A stretch of DNA of 64,000 bases from Microbacterium sp. CSI-V (GTDB taxonomy: Bacteria; Actinomycetota; Actinomycetes; Actinomycetales; Microbacteriaceae), in NCBI RefSeq assembly GCF_001984105.1, contig NZ_MTQM01000009.1, positions 434,001 to 498,000 of the forward strand, read 5' to 3'. The position numbers and the translations under genes were made by a program. A model generated the notes under the pieces. That model was not told the origin of the DNA, ran no database searches, and worked only from the letters and a program-made list of their open reading frames with translations. Positions 31,928-41,539 of this stretch are shown here, one piece after another. Each line of letters starts with the position of its first letter. Within the stretch, counting starts at the first letter, position 1.

Positions 31928-34807
31928 CTACGCGAACGCCTCCGGGGGCGGGCACGAGCAGACCAGGTTGCGGTCGCCGTACGCCTGGTCGATCCGGCGC
32001 ACCGGCGGCCAGTACTTGCCGCGGACGAGCGAACGCTGCGGGTACACCGCCGTCTCGCGCGGGTACGCGTGCGGCCACTCGTTGGCGACGGCGGCCTCCG
32101 CGGTGTGCGGAGCGTTCACGAGCGGGTTGTCGTCGGCGGGCCACTCCCCCGCGGCGACCGCGAGGGCTTCGGTCTTGATCGCGATCATGGCATCCACGAA
32201 CCGGTCGAGTTCGGCGAGGTCCTCGCTCTCGGTCGGCTCGACCATCAGGGTGCCGGCCACGGGGAACGACATCGTCGGGGCGTGGAAGCCGTAGTCGATC
32301 AGGCGCTTGGCGACGTCGTCGACGGTGATCCCGGTCTGCTCCTTGAGGGGGCGCAGGTCGAGGATGCACTCGTGCGCCACGAGCCCTCCCTCGCCGGCGT
32401 ACAGCACCGGGTAGTGCGCGCGCAGGCGGGCGGCGATGTAGTTCGCCGACAGCACGGCGGCCGCGGTCGCCTGTCGGAGACCCTCGGCGCCCATCATCCG
32501 CACGTAGGCCCACGAGATCGGCAGGATCCCGGCCGAACCGTACGGGGCGGCCGACACGGGTCCGCCGTCGAACACGCCGCCGGCGTGATCCGCGCGCTGG
32601 GCGAACGGGTGGGACGGCAGGAACGGTGCGAGGTGTGCCTTCGCGGCCACCGGGCCGACGCCCGGCCCTCCCCCGCCGTGCGGGATGGCGAACGTCTTGT
32701 GCAGATTGAGGTGCGACACGTCGCCGCCGAGGTCGCCGAATCGGGCGAACCCGAGGAGCGCGTTGAGGTTCGCCCCGTCGACGTAGACCTGGCCACCGGC
32801 GTCGTGCACGGCCTGCGTGATCTCCAGCACATCGTGCTCGTACACGCCGTGGGTCGAGGGGTACGTGATCATCAGGGCGGACAGCTCGTCGGCGTGCTGC
32901 GCGATCTTGGCCCGCAGGTCGTCGAGGTCGACGTTGCCGGCTTCGTCGCACGCGACGACGACGACGCGCATGCCGGCGAGGATCGCGGAGGCCGCGTTCG
33001 TGCCGTGCGCCGACGACGGGATGAGGCACACGGTGCGGGCGGTGTCGCCGTTCGCGTGGTGGTAGCCGCGGATGGCGAGGAGCCCCGCGAGCTCCCCTTG
33101 CGAGCCGGCGTTCGGCTGCAGCGAGACCGCGTCGTACCCGGTGACCTCGGCCAGCCAGCGTTCGAGCTGCTCGATCATCGCGAGGTAGCCGTGCACGTCG
33201 GCCTCGGGCGCGAACGGGTGCACGCGCGAGAACTCGGGCCAGGACACCGCCGCCATCTCGGTCGCGGCGTTCAGCTTCATCGTGCACGAGCCGAGCGGGA
33301 TCATGCCCCGGTCGAGGGCGTAGTCGCGGTCGGCGAGCGTCTTGAGGTAGCGCATCATGGCGGTCTCGCTGCGGTGCGCGTGGAAGACGGGGTGGGTGAG
33401 GAACTCGTCGTCGCGGTGCAGCCGCTCCGGAACGCCGCGCAGAGCCTCGCCCGCGGGCAGGTCCTCCACGGGCAGCCCGAAGGATGCCACGATCGCGGCG
33501 ACGTCGGCATCCGTCGTCGTCTCGTCGACCGAGACGCCCACCGTGGCGTCGTCGACCCACAGCAGCTGGTAGCCGCGTTCGCGCGCGCGGTCGACGACGT
33601 CCTGCGCCCGACCGGGAACATGGACACGGACCGTGTCGAAGAACGCGTCCGCGGCGAGGTGCAGGTCGTAGGCCGCGAGGGCGGATGCCAGGGCGTCGGC
33701 GGTCCGCGCCACCCGCGTCGCGATCGCGCGGAGGCCGTCGGGGCCGTGGTACACGGCGTACATCGCCGCCATCACGGCCAGGAGCACCTGCGCGGTGCAG
33801 ATGTTGGACGTGGCCTTCTCGCGGCGGATGTGCTGTTCGCGCGTCTGCAGCGACAGGCGGTAGGCGGGGTTGCCGGCGGCATCCACCGACACCCCCACGA
33901 GCCGACCCGGCAGCTGCCGCTCGAGGCCGGTGCGCACGGCCATGTATCCGGCGTGCGGGCCTCCGAAGCCGAGCGGCACGCCGAAGCGCTGGGTCGTCCC
34001 CACGGCGACGTCGGCGCCGAGGGTCCCGGGCGACCGCAGCAGCGTCAGGGCCAGCAGGTCGGCCGCGGCGACGACGAGACCGCCGTGGCGGTGGACGGCC
34101 GACGCGACGTCGGAGAAGTCCCACACCCGCCCGGTGGCCCCGGGGTACTGCACGAACGCGCCGAAGCTCTCGGGGACCTCGCCGTCGTACGTCGTCTCGA
34201 CGAGACGGATGCCGACGGCGGCGGCGCGGTGCGCGAGGAGCGCCTTGGTCTGCGGCAGCGCATCGGCGTCGACGAGGAAGACGTCGGTCTTCGCCTTCGA
34301 CGCGCGGCGGGCGACGAGCATGCCCTCGACGACCGCGGTGGACTCGTCGAGCATCGACGCGTTCGCCGTCGCGAGGCCGGTCAGGTCGGTCACCATGGTC
34401 TGGAAGTTGATGAGCGCTTCCAGTCGGCCCTGCGAGATTTCCGGCTGGTACGGCGTGTAGGCGGTGTACCACGACGGGTTCTCGAGAACGTTCCGCTGGA
34501 TCACCGAGGGCGTGAAGGTGTCGTAGTAGCCGAGACCGATCAGGGGCCGGGCCGAGCGGTTCGCCGAGGCGAGTTCGCGCAGTTCCGCCAGCGCCTCCGC
34601 TTCGGTGGCGGCCGGGGGCAGGTCGCTGGTCTCGCGGGGACGGACGTGGATGGATGCCGGCACGGCGGTCTCGACGAGGTGTTCGACGCTGTCGTACCCG
34701 ACGACCTCGAGCATGCGGGCGCGGTCGTGGGCGCCGATGCCGATGTGGCGATCGGTGAAGGCGGCGGGGGCCGCGGCATCCGTTCGAGGAGCGGTGGTCA
34801 GACTCAT
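31928..34807 (-). CDS. gcvP: glycine dehydrogenase (decarboxylating), P protein
   Basis: 959 residues, the full-length homodimeric type. Pyridoxal-phosphate lysine is in [18 protein letters not shown]; other hallmarks are [18 protein letters not shown] and [18 protein letters not shown] near the N-terminus. It decarboxylates glycine and passes the aminomethyl group to the lipoyl arm of GcvH. The ATG at 34807 overlaps the gcvH stop (ATGA). Last gene of gcvT-gcvH-gcvP under the glycine riboswitch. Confidence 0.97.
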   Translation of the reverse strand: MSLTTAPRTDAAAPAAFTDRHIGIGAHDRARMLEVVGYDSVEHLVETAVPASIHVRPRETSDLPPAATEAEALAELRELASANRSARPLIGLGYYDTFTPSVIQRNVLENPSWYTAYTPYQPEISQGRLEALINFQTMVTDLTGLATANASMLDESTAVVEGMLVARRASKAKTDVFLVDADALPQTKALLAHRAAAVGIRLVETTYDGEVPESFGAFVQYPGATGRVWDFSDVASAVHRHGGLVVAAADLLALTLLRSPGTLGADVAVGTTQRFGVPLGFGGPHAGYMAVRTGLERQLPGRLVGVSVDAAGNPAYRLSLQTREQHIRREKATSNICTAQVLLAVMAAMYAVYHGPDGLRAIATRVARTADALASALAAYDLHLAADAFFDTVRVHVPGRAQDVVDRARERGYQLLWVDDATVGVSVDETTTDADVAAIVASFGLPVEDLPAGEALRGVPERLHRDDEFLTHPVFHAHRSETAMMRYLKTLADRDYALDRGMIPLGSCTMKLNAATEMAAVSWPEFSRVHPFAPEADVHGYLAMIEQLERWLAEVTGYDAVSLQPNAGSQGELAGLLAIRGYHHANGDTARTVCLIPSSAHGTNAASAILAGMRVVVVACDEAGNVDLDDLRAKIAQHADELSALMITYPSTHGVYEHDVLEITQAVHDAGGQVYVDGANLNALLGFARFGDLGGDVSHLNLHKTFAIPHGGGGPGVGPVAAKAHLAPFLPSHPFAQRADHAGGVFDGGPVSAAPYGSAGILPISWAYVRMMGAEGLRQATAAAVLSANYIAARLRAHYPVLYAGEGGLVAHECILDLRPLKEQTGITVDDVAKRLIDYGFHAPTMSFPVAGTLMVEPTESEDLAELDRFVDAMIAIKTEALAVAAGEWPADDNPLVNAPHTAEAAVANEWPHAYPRETAVYPQRSLVRGKYWPPVRRIDQAYGDRNLVCSCPPPEAFA

Positions 34808-35178
34808 GCCGTGAGGTCCTCGTACGCGGCGCGGTCGAGCAGATCGCCGGGGAGATCGCCGTCGAGACGGATCTTGACGAGCCAGCCGTCGCCGAACGGG
34901 TCGGCGTTGACGAGCGAGGGGTCGTCGACGACCGCGTCGTTGACCTCGACGACGGTGCCGGTCAGCGGTGCGTAGAGCTCGCCGACCGACTTGGTCGACT
35001 CGATCTCGCCGCACACGTCGCCCGCGGCGACGGCCGCATCGGCGGCGGGGAGGTCGACGAACACGACGTCACCGAGCTTCTCGGCCGCGAAATCGGTGAT
35101 CCCGACGGTGGCGACGTCGCCGTCGACGGCGATCCATTCGTGCTCGGAGGTGTAGCGGAGTGCGGTCAGGTCGGTCAT
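34804..35178 (-). CDS. gcvH: glycine cleavage system H protein
   Basis: 124 residues. The lipoylated lysine is in [16 protein letters not shown], within a biotinyl/lipoyl-like beta-barrel; EHEWI near the N-terminus and [13 protein letters not shown] near the end are typical. Shuttles the aminomethyl intermediate among P, T and L proteins. Overlaps both neighbours by four bases. The L protein (lipoamide dehydrogenase) is not in the window. Confidence 0.96.
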   Translation of the reverse strand: MTDLTALRYTSEHEWIAVDGDVATVGITDFAAEKLGDVVFVDLPAADAAVAAGDVCGEIESTKSVGELYAPLTGTVVEVNDAVVDDPSLVNADPFGDGWLVKIRLDGDLPGDLLDRAAYEDLTA

Positions 35179-36362
35179 GCGTTCCTCCGGTAGAAGGGAA
35201 GGGCGGTGACGGTCGCGGGGATGCGTGTCCCTCGGACGTCGATGGTCAGGGTGGTGCCGGGTTCGGCCGCGGCCGGGGAGACGTAGGCCATGGCCACGGG
35301 GTGGCCGAGGGTGGGGCTGAGCGCTCCGCTGGTGATCTCGCCGACGGTGTCGTCGCCGTGCAGCACCGCGTAGCCGGCGCGACCGGCGCGCTTGCCCTCG
35401 GACACGAGGCCCACCAGCACGGGGGCGTCGGCGGGTCCTGCGGCGAGGCCGTCCTTGCCGACGAACGCGGGCTTGTCCACGGCGACGACGCGGCCGAGGC
35501 CGGCCTGCGCCGGAGCGACGTCGCGCGAGAGCTCGTGGCCGTAGAGGGGCATGCCGGCCTCGAGCCGCAGCGTGTCGCGGGCCGCGAGGCCGCAGGCGAT
35601 CAGACCCGCCGGGGTACCGGCATCCAGGACGGCGTCCCACAGGTCCGCGGCACGCTCCACGGGCACGAGCAGTTCGTACCCGTCCTCGCCGGTGTATCCG
35701 GTGCGCGCGATGAAGAGCGAGTCGCCGTCGAAGGTGCCCTCGGTGAAGGCGTAGTAGCCGAGCTCGTCGAGCGGCGTCCCCAGGATCGTCACCGCGGCGA
35801 CGGATTCGAGGATGCCGCGGGCGCGCGGCCCCTGCAGCGCGACCAGGGCGACGTGGTCGGTGACGTCCTCCACCAGGGGGGCGCCGCCTCCGGACACCAC
35901 CGCGTACTCGCCGCCCGGGGGCGGCCCGTCGAGGAACGCCTGGGCCGCCGACCACGTCTCCCGCGCCCGCGCGAACGCGGCGGCGACCGCGTCGCGGTTG
36001 CCCGCGTTCGCGATGACGAGGTAGTACTGCTCGCCGGTGCGGTAGACGATCACGTCGTCGACGATTCCGCCGGACTCCGCGAGCACGAGCGAATACTTCG
36101 CCTTGCCGATCTTCATCGTCGAGACCCGGCCCGCCAGCGCGTAGTCGAGGAACTCGGCGGCGCGGCCGTCGTGGACCCAGAACTCGGCCATGTGCGAGAT
36201 GTCGAAGAGCCCGGCGGCCTCGCGCACGGCACGGTGCTCGGCGAGGTCGGAGGTGTACCGCACGGGCATGTTCCACCCGCCGAAGTCGGTGAACGAGGCG
36301 CCGAGGGCCTCGTGCCGGTCGTGCAGCGGTGACGAGCGCGGTGGAGCGGGGGTGTCGGTCAT
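35175..36362 (-). CDS. gcvT: aminomethyltransferase, T protein
   Basis: 395 residues. [29 protein letters not shown] and [13 protein letters not shown] are folate-binding GcvT landmarks, and [21 protein letters not shown] is the family signature. Transfers the methylene group to tetrahydrofolate and releases ammonia. The ATG at 36362 gives the family N-terminus; an upstream in-frame start six codons out has no better ribosome site. First gene after the riboswitch. Confidence 0.96.
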   Translation of the reverse strand: MTDTPAPPRSSPLHDRHEALGASFTDFGGWNMPVRYTSDLAEHRAVREAAGLFDISHMAEFWVHDGRAAEFLDYALAGRVSTMKIGKAKYSLVLAESGGIVDDVIVYRTGEQYYLVIANAGNRDAVAAAFARARETWSAAQAFLDGPPPGGEYAVVSGGGAPLVEDVTDHVALVALQGPRARGILESVAAVTILGTPLDELGYYAFTEGTFDGDSLFIARTGYTGEDGYELLVPVERAADLWDAVLDAGTPAGLIACGLAARDTLRLEAGMPLYGHELSRDVAPAQAGLGRVVAVDKPAFVGKDGLAAGPADAPVLVGLVSEGKRAGRAGYAVLHGDDTVGEITSGALSPTLGHPVAMAYVSPAAAEPGTTLTIDVRGTRIPATVTALPFYRRNA

Positions 36363-36410
36363 GAGTTCTGCCGTTCGCAAGGACGGTCAGACGCCGGTCG
36401 ACGCCTGAGA

Positions 36411-36605
36411 ACTCCCCCTCTGTCATGAGCCTGAGAGTTTCGCCCGGGCGTCACGGGGGACGCGGGCTTTCACCGTCGGCGGACCCGGCCGATTGCACCC
36501 GGGTCTCTTTCCAGAGTGGCCCGATCGACGCGGTACGCGTACCTGAGAGATTGGCGGGGAGGCTTGCTCCTTCGGTGCCCGGCTGCGTTCGCCGGAGCTC
36601 TCCCG
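36411..36605 (-). promoter_or_regulatory. tandem glycine riboswitch
   Basis: Read on the minus strand, aptamer I contains GGGAGAG, ACCGAAGGAGCAA and CTCTCAGG; a linker CTCTGGAAAGAGACC follows; aptamer II contains GGTGAAAGCCCG, GAAACTCTCAGG and ACAGAGGGGGAG. These are the conserved strings of actinobacterial glycine riboswitches. It ends about 50 bases before gcvT, so it should switch expression of gcvT-gcvH-gcvP on when glycine is abundant. The rest of the 36363-36682 gap holds only the gcvT leader and 77 bases before the MarP gene. Confidence 0.93.
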
Positions 36606-36682
36606 CATCGATCATGGGGCCGGTGTGGACTTGTGGGCGTCAGCATATCCGAGGCGGCGCGCCTCCACAGCCCGTCGGCGCG

Positions 36683-37858
36683 TCAGCGGGTCGTGCAGCT
36701 CCCGGATGCCACGGGCGCGGACAGCGACCCGAGCTGCGCCAGCACGGGGTCGAGCTCGGCCGGGGTCATGGCGTAGCCGACGTCGTCGTCGGTCTCGGAC
36801 CGCGCGAAGACCACCCCGGCGACCTCGCCCGCGGGCGTCAGGAGTGGTCCGCCGGAGTTGCCAGGACGCACAACGGCACCGAGCGCGTAGATCTCGCGCG
36901 GCGCGGACTGGTCGCCGTAGATGTCGGGGACCGGCACGGTGCCCTCCGAGAGGACCGTGGCGTTCCCGGAGGTGAACGGTCCGCCGTACGGATAGCCCTG
37001 CACGACCGCCGCCGACCCGACGGCGAGCGCGGGAACGATCGGGAGGGGCGTGGCATCCAAGCCGTCGACCGCGATGACGGCGAGGTCGTCGATGGGGTCG
37101 AAGTAGACGACGCGCCCCTCCTGCGCCTCTCGACCCGGGAGCTCCACGAGCGGAGCGTCGACGCCGGCGACGACGTGCGCGTTGGTGACGACGCGGTCCT
37201 CCGCGACCACGAAGCCGGATCCGCTCGCCGTGATGCCGCACGCGTACGCCGTGCCCGTGATGCGCGCGACCGACTGGGCCGCCTGCGTGAGGGCGGGGTC
37301 GTCCAGCGCGATGGCGGGCGCGCTCGGCACGGGACCGATCTGGATGAGCTGACCGAGACGCGGGATGCCGTCGGCGAACACCGTGCCGCGGAGTTCGGCG
37401 AGCGCGGCGCGCACGGGGTCGGGGGTGATCGAGTCGATTGTGCGAACCACCGTGGACGAGGCCAGGGCGGCGGAGACGACCGGAATGCCGGCGGTGGTGA
37501 GCGTGCCCGCGAAGAACGACAGCGCGAGGGCCGCGGCGGCCAGGTTCACGATGCCGCCGAGGATCCTTTCGGGGACGCGCAGCTTGATGCGGTCCACCCC
37601 GCGGCGCAGCGCGTTCCCGACCGCGGTGCCGAGGGCCGCGCCGAGCAGGAGAAGGAGCACCCCCGCGGCGACGATCGCCGCACCGCGCCAGGTCGAGTCC
37701 ACGACCCACTGCCCGACGTACGGGATGAGCCAGTACGCGGCGATCCCGCCCAGGGCGAGGCCGGCGAAGAAGCCGATCGTGGCGAGGAAGCCTCGCGCGA
37801 TGCCCACGATGAGCGCGAGCGCGAGGAGCACGATCAACACGATGTCGACGAGCGGCAT
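36683..37858 (-). CDS. MarP-type membrane serine protease
   Basis: 391 residues. Four N-terminal membrane helices form a CvpA-like domain (VDIVLIVLLALALIVGIARGF), followed by a periplasmic trypsin-like domain: His in VVTNAHVVAG, Asp in DPIDDLAVIAV and Ser in RPGNSGGPLL. Cys in YACGIT may pair with another exported Cys. MarP of M. tuberculosis maintains pH homeostasis in acid by processing peptidoglycan enzymes; the same role is plausible. The ATG at 37858 has GGAGG five bases upstream and is preferred over the GTG two codons earlier. Confidence 0.92.
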   Translation of the reverse strand: MPLVDIVLIVLLALALIVGIARGFLATIGFFAGLALGGIAAYWLIPYVGQWVVDSTWRGAAIVAAGVLLLLLGAALGTAVGNALRRGVDRIKLRVPERILGGIVNLAAAALALSFFAGTLTTAGIPVVSAALASSTVVRTIDSITPDPVRAALAELRGTVFADGIPRLGQLIQIGPVPSAPAIALDDPALTQAAQSVARITGTAYACGITASGSGFVVAEDRVVTNAHVVAGVDAPLVELPGREAQEGRVVYFDPIDDLAVIAVDGLDATPLPIVPALAVGSAAVVQGYPYGGPFTSGNATVLSEGTVPVPDIYGDQSAPREIYALGAVVRPGNSGGPLLTPAGEVAGVVFARSETDDDVGYAMTPAELDPVLAQLGSLSAPVASGSCTTR

Positions 37859-37913
37859 CCGCACCTCCAGAGTCGAGCGCCAGGGTACGCGGGACCGCTG
37901 GGAGACAGCCGTT

Positions 37914-37943
37914 TTGCCCTTCGGGTCAGAATGACACTAAGAT
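37914..37943 (+). promoter_or_regulatory. promoter and candidate operator of the NAD operon
   Basis: TTGCCC (37914-37919), an 18-base spacer and TAAGAT (37938-37943) form a credible promoter. The inverted repeat GTCA-GAA-TGAC (37925-37935) sits between the boxes, where a bound NrtR-type repressor would block polymerase. Predicted start near 37950 leaves almost no leader before ATG 37957. Confidence 0.65.
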
Positions 37944-37956
37944 CGACCTCGGAGAT

Positions 37957-38691
37957 ATGGTCACCATGACACGAACCCCCGAGCCCGAGTCCCGCGACGC
38001 CGACGTGCGCGTCGCGGTGTCGACCGTCATCTTCAGCGTCCGTCGCGACGCCGACGACGAGCCGGTGCTCTCGCTCCCCCTGGTCCGGCGCACGCGCGAC
38101 CCCTACGACGGCCGGTGGGCGCTCCCGGGCGGCTGGCTCGATCCGACCGAGAGCCTGGATGCCGCGGCATCCCGGACCCTGGAGGAGACCACGGGGCTCA
38201 CGCCGAGCTACCTGGAGCAGCTCTACGCCTTCGGGGCGGTGGACCGCTCACCCACCCGCGTCGTGTCCATCGTGTACTGGGCGCTCCTGCGCTCGGACGA
38301 GGTCGACGCCCAGGTCGCCGCCCACGCCCGCGAGGGCGACGCGCCCGAGAACGTCGAGTGGTTCGACGCCGCCGCCCTGCCCGCCCTCGCCTTCGACCAC
38401 AACCACATCGTGGAGTACACGCTCTGGCGCCTGCGCAACAAGGTCGGCTACAGCCGTATCGCGCACGGACTCCTGCCGGACGAGTTCACCCTCGCCGACC
38501 TGCGCGAAGTCACCGAGACCATCCTCGGGCGCCGCCTCGACCCGGCGAACTTCCGCCGGCAGGTCGACACCTCCGACACCCTCATCCCGACCGAACGCTT
38601 CCGTACGGGGAGCCATCGTCCCGCCCGCCTGTACCGCTACAACCGTGACGTGGAGCTCGCCGACCGCGGCCCGCTCACGTCCCGTCACTGA
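37957..38691 (+). CDS. NrtR-type regulator of NAD synthesis (Nudix domain plus winged helix)
   Basis: 244 residues. The N-terminal 150 residues are a Nudix fold, but the Nudix box reads GWLDPTESLDAAASRTLEET then TGL: the expected RE is RT and the second Glu of EE is Thr, so hydrolase activity is probably lost. The C-terminal part (FTLADLREVTETILGRRLD, FRRQV) is the winged-helix domain of NrtR/NdnR repressors, which sense ADP-ribose or NAD. It heads nadA-nadB-nadC-nadS, as ndnR does in Corynebacterium. Start may be ATG 37957 or, with GGAG further upstream, ATG 37966. Confidence 0.9.
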   Translation: MVTMTRTPEPESRDADVRVAVSTVIFSVRRDADDEPVLSLPLVRRTRDPYDGRWALPGGWLDPTESLDAAASRTLEETTGLTPSYLEQLYAFGAVDRSPTRVVSIVYWALLRSDEVDAQVAAHAREGDAPENVEWFDAAALPALAFDHNHIVEYTLWRLRNKVGYSRIAHGLLPDEFTLADLREVTETILGRRLDPANFRRQVDTSDTLIPTERFRTGSHRPARLYRYNRDVELADRGPLTSRH

Positions 38692-38702
38692 TCGGACCGC
38701 CC

Positions 38703-40034
38703 ATGAGCACGACATCCCTCACCCTGCAGCCTCGCCCCGAGGTCGACCCCTCCGTCGATCACGTCATCCAGGCGATCGTCTCGGGCGCGTCCACCGACGC
38801 CACCTGCACGACCGACCTCGCCGTGGGGCCCTGGGACTTCGACACGCGCCCCGGCTACGGCCCGGGTTCGTCGATGGGCGACGTCATCCCCACGGGCGCG
38901 CCGCGGCAGGGGGAACTCCCCCGCGAGTACCGCGAGGCCTCTGACGACGAGCTCGATGCGCGCATCCGTGCGGCGAAGGCGACGCTCGGCAACCGGGTCG
39001 TCGTGCTCGGGCACTTCTATCAGCGCGAAGAGGTCGTCCGGCACGCCGACTACGTCGGCGACTCGTTCCAGCTCGCCAACGCGGCGAAGGACCGCCCCGA
39101 GGCCGAGGCGATCGTGTTCTGCGGTGTCCACTTCATGGCCGAGACCGCCGACCTTCTGTCGCGACCCGAGCAGGCCGTCATCCTGCCCAATCTCGCGGCC
39201 GGCTGCTCGATGGCCGACATGGCCGACATCGACCAGGTCGAGGAATGCTGGGAGCAGCTCGAAGACGTGCTCGGCGACCTCGAGACCCCGGATGCCGACG
39301 GCCTCGTCCCCGTGATACCGGTCACCTACATGAACTCCAGCGCGGCCATCAAGGGGTTCGTCGGGCGTCACGGCGGGATCGTGTGCACCTCGTCCAACGC
39401 GCGCACGGTGCTGGAGTGGGCCTTCGCCCGCGGCCGCCGCGTGCTGTTCTTCCCCGATCAGCACCTCGGCCGCAACACCGCGAAGGCGATGGGCGTGCCG
39501 CTCGAGCAAATGCCGATGTGGAACCCGCGCCGGCCGCTCGGCGGCTCGACCGCGGAGCAGCTCGAGGACAGCCGGGTGATCCTGTGGCACGGCTTCTGCT
39601 CGGTGCACCGCCGCTTCACCGTCGATCAGATCGACAAGGCCCGCGCGGAGCACCCCGGCGTCCGCGTGATCGTGCACCCCGAGTGCCCCATGGACGTCGT
39701 CGACGCGGCTGACGAAGCCGGGTCCACCGACATCATCCGCAAGGCCATCGCCGCGGCCGACGAGCCCACGACCTTCGCGATCGGCACCGAGATCAACCTC
39801 GTCCAGCGTCTCGCGGCCCAGTACCCGCAGCACGAGATCTTCTGCCTCGACCCCGTCGTGTGCCCGTGCTCGACCATGTATCGCATCCACCCCGGCTACC
39901 TGGCGTGGGTCCTCGAGTCGCTCGTCGCCGGCGAGGTCGTCAACCGCATCACCGTGCCCGCTGATGTCGCCGAACCCGCCACCGTCGCCCTGGAGCGCAT
40001 GCTCGCGGCCAAGCCGAACGGCGCCGTGAAATGA
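38703..40034 (+). CDS. nadA: quinolinate synthase
   Basis: 443 residues. Condenses iminoaspartate with dihydroxyacetone phosphate to quinolinate, using a 4Fe-4S cluster. Candidate cluster cysteines are in FCGVHFMAET, IVCTSSNA and LDPVVCPCSTMY; VIVHPECPMDV and GHFYQREEVV are further family landmarks. It begins 12 bases after nrtR. The N-terminal 80 residues are longer than in E. coli NadA, as in other actinobacteria. Confidence 0.96.
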   Translation: MSTTSLTLQPRPEVDPSVDHVIQAIVSGASTDATCTTDLAVGPWDFDTRPGYGPGSSMGDVIPTGAPRQGELPREYREASDDELDARIRAAKATLGNRVVVLGHFYQREEVVRHADYVGDSFQLANAAKDRPEAEAIVFCGVHFMAETADLLSRPEQAVILPNLAAGCSMADMADIDQVEECWEQLEDVLGDLETPDADGLVPVIPVTYMNSSAAIKGFVGRHGGIVCTSSNARTVLEWAFARGRRVLFFPDQHLGRNTAKAMGVPLEQMPMWNPRRPLGGSTAEQLEDSRVILWHGFCSVHRRFTVDQIDKARAEHPGVRVIVHPECPMDVVDAADEAGSTDIIRKAIAAADEPTTFAIGTEINLVQRLAAQYPQHEIFCLDPVVCPCSTMYRIHPGYLAWVLESLVAGEVVNRITVPADVAEPATVALERMLAAKPNGAVK

Positions 40035-41539
40035 CCGACGTCATCGTGGTCGGCAGCGGCATCGCCGGTCTCACCGCGGCCCTGCACGCGGCGGAGAAGG
40101 GATGCCGGGTGACCGTCGTCACCAAGGGCGCCCTGGCCGACACCAACACGCGCTGGGCCCAGGGCGGTGTCGCCGCCGTCACCGCCCCGGACGACACCGT
40201 CGACTCGCACGTCGCCGACACGCTCACCGCCGGCGTGGGCCTGAACGACCCAGCCGCGGTGCGGACGCTCGTGACCGAAGGCCCCGAGCGGATCGCCGAA
40301 CTCGTCCACCGCGGGGTCGCCTTCGACCGCGCGGCCGACGGCGACTTCGCGCGGGGACTCGAAGCGGCGCACGCACGCCCGCGGGTGCTGCACGCCGGAG
40401 GGGATGCCACGGGCGCGGCGATCCAGGCCGCGCTCGGAGCCGCGGTGCGGGCGGCGAGCGGCGTCGAGGTGCTCGAGCACACGATGCTGCGGGAGCTCGT
40501 GATCGAGGGCGGACGGGTCGTCGGCATCGACGTCGAGACGGGCGGTACGACGCGGCGCCTCCACGGTGACGCGGTCATCCTGGCGACGGGCGGTGCCGGG
40601 CAGCTCTATTCCCACACGACCAACCCCGTCTCGGCGACCGGCGACGGGATCGCCGCGGCCCTGCGCGCAGGAGCCGCCGTCGCCGATCTCGAGTTCGTGC
40701 AGTTCCACCCCACGGCCCTCGCGGTCGGTGACGCATTCCTCGTCTCCGAAGCGGTCCGTGGCGACGGCGCGACCCTGATCGACGACGCCGGACGCCGTTT
40801 CGCCTTCGACGCCCACCCCGACGGCGAACTCGCCCCGCGCGACGTGGTCGCCCGCGCGAACGCCCGCGCGATGGCCGCGCAGGAAGGACGCCCCGTGCGC
40901 CTGGATGCCACGGCCCTCGGCGCCGAGCGTCTCGCCCGGCGGTTCCCCACCATCGACGCCGCCGTCCGCGCCCGCGGCCTCGACTGGTCGCGCGAACCGA
41001 TTCCGGTCACTCCCGCCGCGCATTACCTCATGGGCGGCGTCGTGACCGACCTCGACGGACGAACCACGGTGCCGGGGCTGTACGCGGTCGGTGAGACCGC
41101 CCGCACCGGCGTGCACGGCGCGAACCGACTGGCATCCAATTCGCTCCTCGAGGGCGCCGTGTTCGGCGCGCGCGCCGGCGAGGCGGCGTCCACCGACCGC
41201 GCGTGGCCGCCGGTCGCGGCGCCGGCAGCCGTCCCGCTCCCGGTCGTCGCGGCCGCCAGCGCTCCCCCCTTCACTCGTGCCGCCCTGCAGGAGCTCATGT
41301 GGGAGCACGCCGGACTCGTCCGCGACGACGACGGCCTCCGCCGGGCCGCCGGTGTCCTCGCCGCGTGGGCAGCCGGCCCCCGCCCCCGATCTGCCGAGGA
41401 CGCCGGGCTGCTCCTCGTGGCGCAGCACGTCGTCGCCGCCGCCCTCGCCCGCACCGGATCCATCGGCGCCCACTTCCGCGCCGACGAGGCCGGCCCGGCC
41501 GTGACGTCCCTTCCCGCACAGGAGGCCCTCGCATGCTGA
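40031..41539 (+). CDS. nadB: L-aspartate oxidase
   Basis: 502 residues, FAD flavoprotein. Dinucleotide motif VVGSGIAGLTAALHAAE at the N-terminus, TRWAQGGVAAV, FVQFHPTAL and AAHYLMGGVVTD are characteristic. Oxidises aspartate to iminoaspartate, the substrate of NadA. Overlaps the nadA stop (ATGA) and the nadC start. Confidence 0.96.
   Translation: MTDVIVVGSGIAGLTAALHAAEKGCRVTVVTKGALADTNTRWAQGGVAAVTAPDDTVDSHVADTLTAGVGLNDPAAVRTLVTEGPERIAELVHRGVAFDRAADGDFARGLEAAHARPRVLHAGGDATGAAIQAALGAAVRAASGVEVLEHTMLRELVIEGGRVVGIDVETGGTTRRLHGDAVILATGGAGQLYSHTTNPVSATGDGIAAALRAGAAVADLEFVQFHPTALAVGDAFLVSEAVRGDGATLIDDAGRRFAFDAHPDGELAPRDVVARANARAMAAQEGRPVRLDATALGAERLARRFPTIDAAVRARGLDWSREPIPVTPAAHYLMGGVVTDLDGRTTVPGLYAVGETARTGVHGANRLASNSLLEGAVFGARAGEAASTDRAWPPVAAPAAVPLPVVAAASAPPFTRAALQELMWEHAGLVRDDDGLRRAAGVLAAWAAGPRPRSAEDAGLLLVAQHVVAAALARTGSIGAHFRADEAGPAVTSLPAQEALAC

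Noticed and set aside
29907..34472. A plus-length open frame of about 1500 codons on the minus strand across the orphan lipoprotein and gcvP genes
   Set aside because: Arg/Pro/Gly-rich translation with no domain, and it runs in another frame of the well-supported gcvP, gcvH-side and LpqW-like genes. It is an effect of high GC removing stop codons.
31184..34975. A 1263-codon open frame antisense to gcvP
   Set aside because: Low-complexity Arg/Val/Gly translation mirroring gcvP codons; no start context and no family similarity.
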